From: Alloprevotella sp.
Lineage (GTDB): Bacteria > Bacteroidota > Bacteroidia > Bacteroidales > Bacteroidaceae
Assembly: GCA_017477205.1 (NCBI GenBank)
Contig: JAFUXE010000023.1
Location: 28,833 to 92,832, forward strand
Reading direction: 5' to 3'
DNA length: 64,000 nt
Of this stretch, positions 62,385-64,000 are shown piece by piece. Made by a program: the position numbers and the translations under genes. Every line of letters starts with the position of its first letter. Position 1 is the first letter of the stretch. The notes under the pieces are model-generated. The model saw only the letters and a program-made list of their open reading frames with translations, had not been told where the DNA came from and ran no database searches.

Positions 62385-63770
62385 ATGGAACTCATGGGAA
62401 CTTATAAGAGATTGACCCTTGCCCTCGGGCTCGCGCTGGCGGCGGGAATGGCCGCAGCACAGCAGAGGGTGGTAGAAGTGACAACGCCCGGTTCGCTGCC
62501 GACACTGATAACGGAAAGCGAGAAGTACACCATCACCGACCTGAAGGTGACGGGCGAGATTAACGGTACGGACGTGACGCTGCTCCGCGATATGGGCGGC
62601 GCGAAGAACATCAACACGAAGACGGACGGCCAGCTGCAGCGGCTGGACCTCTCGGAAGCGCGCATCGTGGCCGGTGGCGACGCCTATTTCAACTGGGCGG
62701 GCATGGCCTTCCGCACGGCGGACGACGTGATGGGAAGCTACATGTTCCTCTATGCCTCGAAAATCAAGAGCCTGAAGCTGCCGCCTGCCATCACGGCCAT
62801 CGGCGACCAGGTATTCGGCTCGCTGGTAGATCTGGAGGAGATTGAGATTCCCGCAGGCGTGAAGTCCATCGGCGTGGGATGCTTCATCAACTGCAACACC
62901 ATCAAGAGCATCACGCTGCCCGACGCGGTGGAGACGCTGGGCACAGGCTGCTTCCAGCGCATGGAGTCCTTGCGGGAGGTATATTTCGGCGACGGACTTC
63001 GCGAGCTGGACAACTCCGTATTCCTGAATGACAATGCGCTGGAGAAGGTGCACCTGGGACGCAACTTGCAGACGTTCCATCCCGTCGTGTTCTACACGCT
63101 GCCCGCCTTCCACGACTTCAGCTGCTCGGAGGAGAGCCCGTACTACAAGGCCGTGGACGGTGTACTGATGAGCCGCGACGGCGGGACGCTCGTAAGCTAT
63201 CCCTGCGCCCGCGAAGAAACCACTTACGAAATACCGGCAGGCGTCCACGCGCTGGGCTCACATGCCTTCTGCAACGCCACGTCGCTGGAGCGCATGACGG
63301 TGCCTGCAGGCGTGGAGGCCGTGTCCGAGGCTTGCTTCGACGGCTGCCAGTCCCTGACGGAAGTGACGCTGGGGGACGGCGTGAAGACGATCTGCGAGGG
63401 CGCCTTCTCGGGGTGCATCGCCCTGGAACGCCTCTCGCTGCCCCGGACGGTGGAAACGGTGGAAGGCGGTGCCTTCCTGGAGTGCATCTCCCTGACGGAC
63501 ATCACGGTGGACGCTTCCTCCCAGAACCTGAAGGTGGAGGACGGCGCACTGCTGAGCCGCGACGGCGGACGGCTGATATGCCTGCCTGCGGGCCTGTCGG
63601 GCGCGGACTACGTGCTGCCCACGAGCGTGCACACCCTTGAGCCCTACAGTATGGCCACGCACTCCACGTTGCGGGAAGTCTATATCCCGGAACACGTGAC
63701 GACCATTGGGGAATATAACCAAGAAATCAAGGGTGAGACGAATGTGGAGATTATTCCCGTAAGTGCCTGA
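62385..63770 (+). CDS. Secreted BspA-like leucine-rich-repeat protein
   Basis: 461 residues from MELMGTYKRLTLALGLALAA (a start at the second Met is possible). After the signal peptide, repeats of about 23 residues of the LRR_5/BspA type run from about 110 to 450, for example LEEIEIPAGVKSIGVGCFIN, LREVYFGDGLRELDNSVF and LTEVTLGDGVKTICEGAFSG. Two non-repeat segments with SRDGG interrupt them. BspA-family proteins of oral Bacteroidetes bind host proteins; adhesion is inferred. No YDLQGRR tail is present. A TACTTTCG box lies at 62320-62327. Confidence 0.85.
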   Translation: MELMGTYKRLTLALGLALAAGMAAAQQRVVEVTTPGSLPTLITESEKYTITDLKVTGEINGTDVTLLRDMGGAKNINTKTDGQLQRLDLSEARIVAGGDAYFNWAGMAFRTADDVMGSYMFLYASKIKSLKLPPAITAIGDQVFGSLVDLEEIEIPAGVKSIGVGCFINCNTIKSITLPDAVETLGTGCFQRMESLREVYFGDGLRELDNSVFLNDNALEKVHLGRNLQTFHPVVFYTLPAFHDFSCSEESPYYKAVDGVLMSRDGGTLVSYPCAREETTYEIPAGVHALGSHAFCNATSLERMTVPAGVEAVSEACFDGCQSLTEVTLGDGVKTICEGAFSGCIALERLSLPRTVETVEGGAFLECISLTDITVDASSQNLKVEDGALLSRDGGRLICLPAGLSGADYVLPTSVHTLEPYSMATHSTLREVYIPEHVTTIGEYNQEIKGETNVEIIPVSA

Positions 63771-63841
63771 AAGACTGCTGATTTTATGTGTTCCATGTTT
63801 CGATGGGCAGGAATGCATATTGTGAAATATGACCATCGTTC

Positions 63842-63890
63842 CGTTACCAAATCGTTACCTGTCTCGTTACCGAAAATTGTATTGGTAACG
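63842..63890. promoter_or_regulatory. CGTTACC repeat cluster
   Basis: CGTTACC occurs at 63842-63848, 63853-63859 and 63865-63871 with 11-12-base spacing, and inverted as GGTAACG at 63884-63890. Helical phasing suggests binding of an oligomeric protein upstream of the next gene. Confidence 0.5.
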
Positions 63891-63975
63891 AAAGAGACCC
63901 CGAATTAGTCGGAGACTCGGAAAAACATACATATTCGGACACATTCTTCCATACGGAGGACGCTTGTAATTGAAG

Positions 63976-63983
63976 TAATTTTG
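63976..63983 (+). promoter_or_regulatory. -7 box of a gene beyond the window
   Basis: TAATTTTG fits TAnnTTTG; no coding start is visible before the window ends, so the gene begins after base 64000. Confidence 0.4.
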
Positions 63984-64000
63984 CGACCAAATTATAAGCG

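Overview
The window looks like chromosomal DNA of a GC-rich Bacteroidales species, most likely Prevotellaceae. The reasons are: Bacteroidetes-type promoters (TTTG, 19-20 bases, TAnnTTTG) in front of several genes; five secreted proteins ending in the YDLQGRR...KGVYI..GKK tail typical of Prevotella-like surface proteins; a Bacteroidetes LptD-like protein, a BACON-like lipoprotein, GH20 and two GH2 enzymes, a membrane pyrophosphatase, a classical menaquinone operon and a BspA-type leucine-rich-repeat protein. No rRNA, tRNA, CRISPR array, transposase or phage structural gene was recognised. The species cannot be fixed from the sequence alone.

Layout. 0-5 kb: the end of a sugar nucleotidyltransferase gene, a repeat-rich stretch, then (minus strand) a large secreted Ig-like protein with a 57-residue peptide gene behind it and a long structured leader or small RNA in front. 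5-9 kb (minus): metallophosphoesterase, cytidylate-kinase-like protein, a duplicated-domain secreted protein and a MATE exporter. 9-12 kb (plus): rplU-rpmA, then a MerR-type regulator with radA. 12-19 kb: an Omp28-like secreted protein (minus) and a CotH-type secreted protein (plus), divergent. 19-26 kb (plus): DNA polymerase III delta' subunit, RicT/PSP1 protein, hppA, M64 peptidase and an unusual hydrolase fusion. 26-35 kb: GH20 hexosaminidase, GNAT-like protein, BACON-like lipoprotein, LptD-like protein and an HD protein. 35-43 kb: a more AT-rich accessory segment with a second copy of the large-secreted-protein cassette in inverted orientation, a kinase-fold protein and an AAA ATPase. 43-49 kb (plus): menF-menD-menB-menC/E, with menC and menE fused. 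49-64 kb: an SDR, a zinc/cadmium-type P-ATPase, two large GH2 beta-galactosidase-type enzymes, a small lipoprotein, a NahK-like sugar kinase and a BspA-like protein.

How the genes fit together. GH20 and the two GH2 enzymes suggest degradation of amino-sugar and galactose-containing glycans, with the NahK-like kinase and the truncated nucleotidyltransferase as possible partners in sugar-phosphate activation or recycling. The secreted proteins with conserved C-terminal tails imply a type IX-like surface export route. The men genes supply menaquinone for anaerobic respiration.

Most unusual structure. (1) Two paralogous inverted cassettes about 31 kb apart share a near-identical signal-peptide segment, a small peptide gene ending in GLWEDMK, a strongly conserved 3' RNA-like element with terminator, and 48-base repeats. 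Each is preceded by a long rod-like RNA driven by a good Bacteroidetes promoter. (2) Short palindromic arrays with fixed 22-, 23- and 24-base periods lie in intergenic regions, three of them between divergent genes. (3) There are REPIN-like palindrome modules and some odd fusions. All functions are inferred from sequence patterns read by eye; no database search was run.
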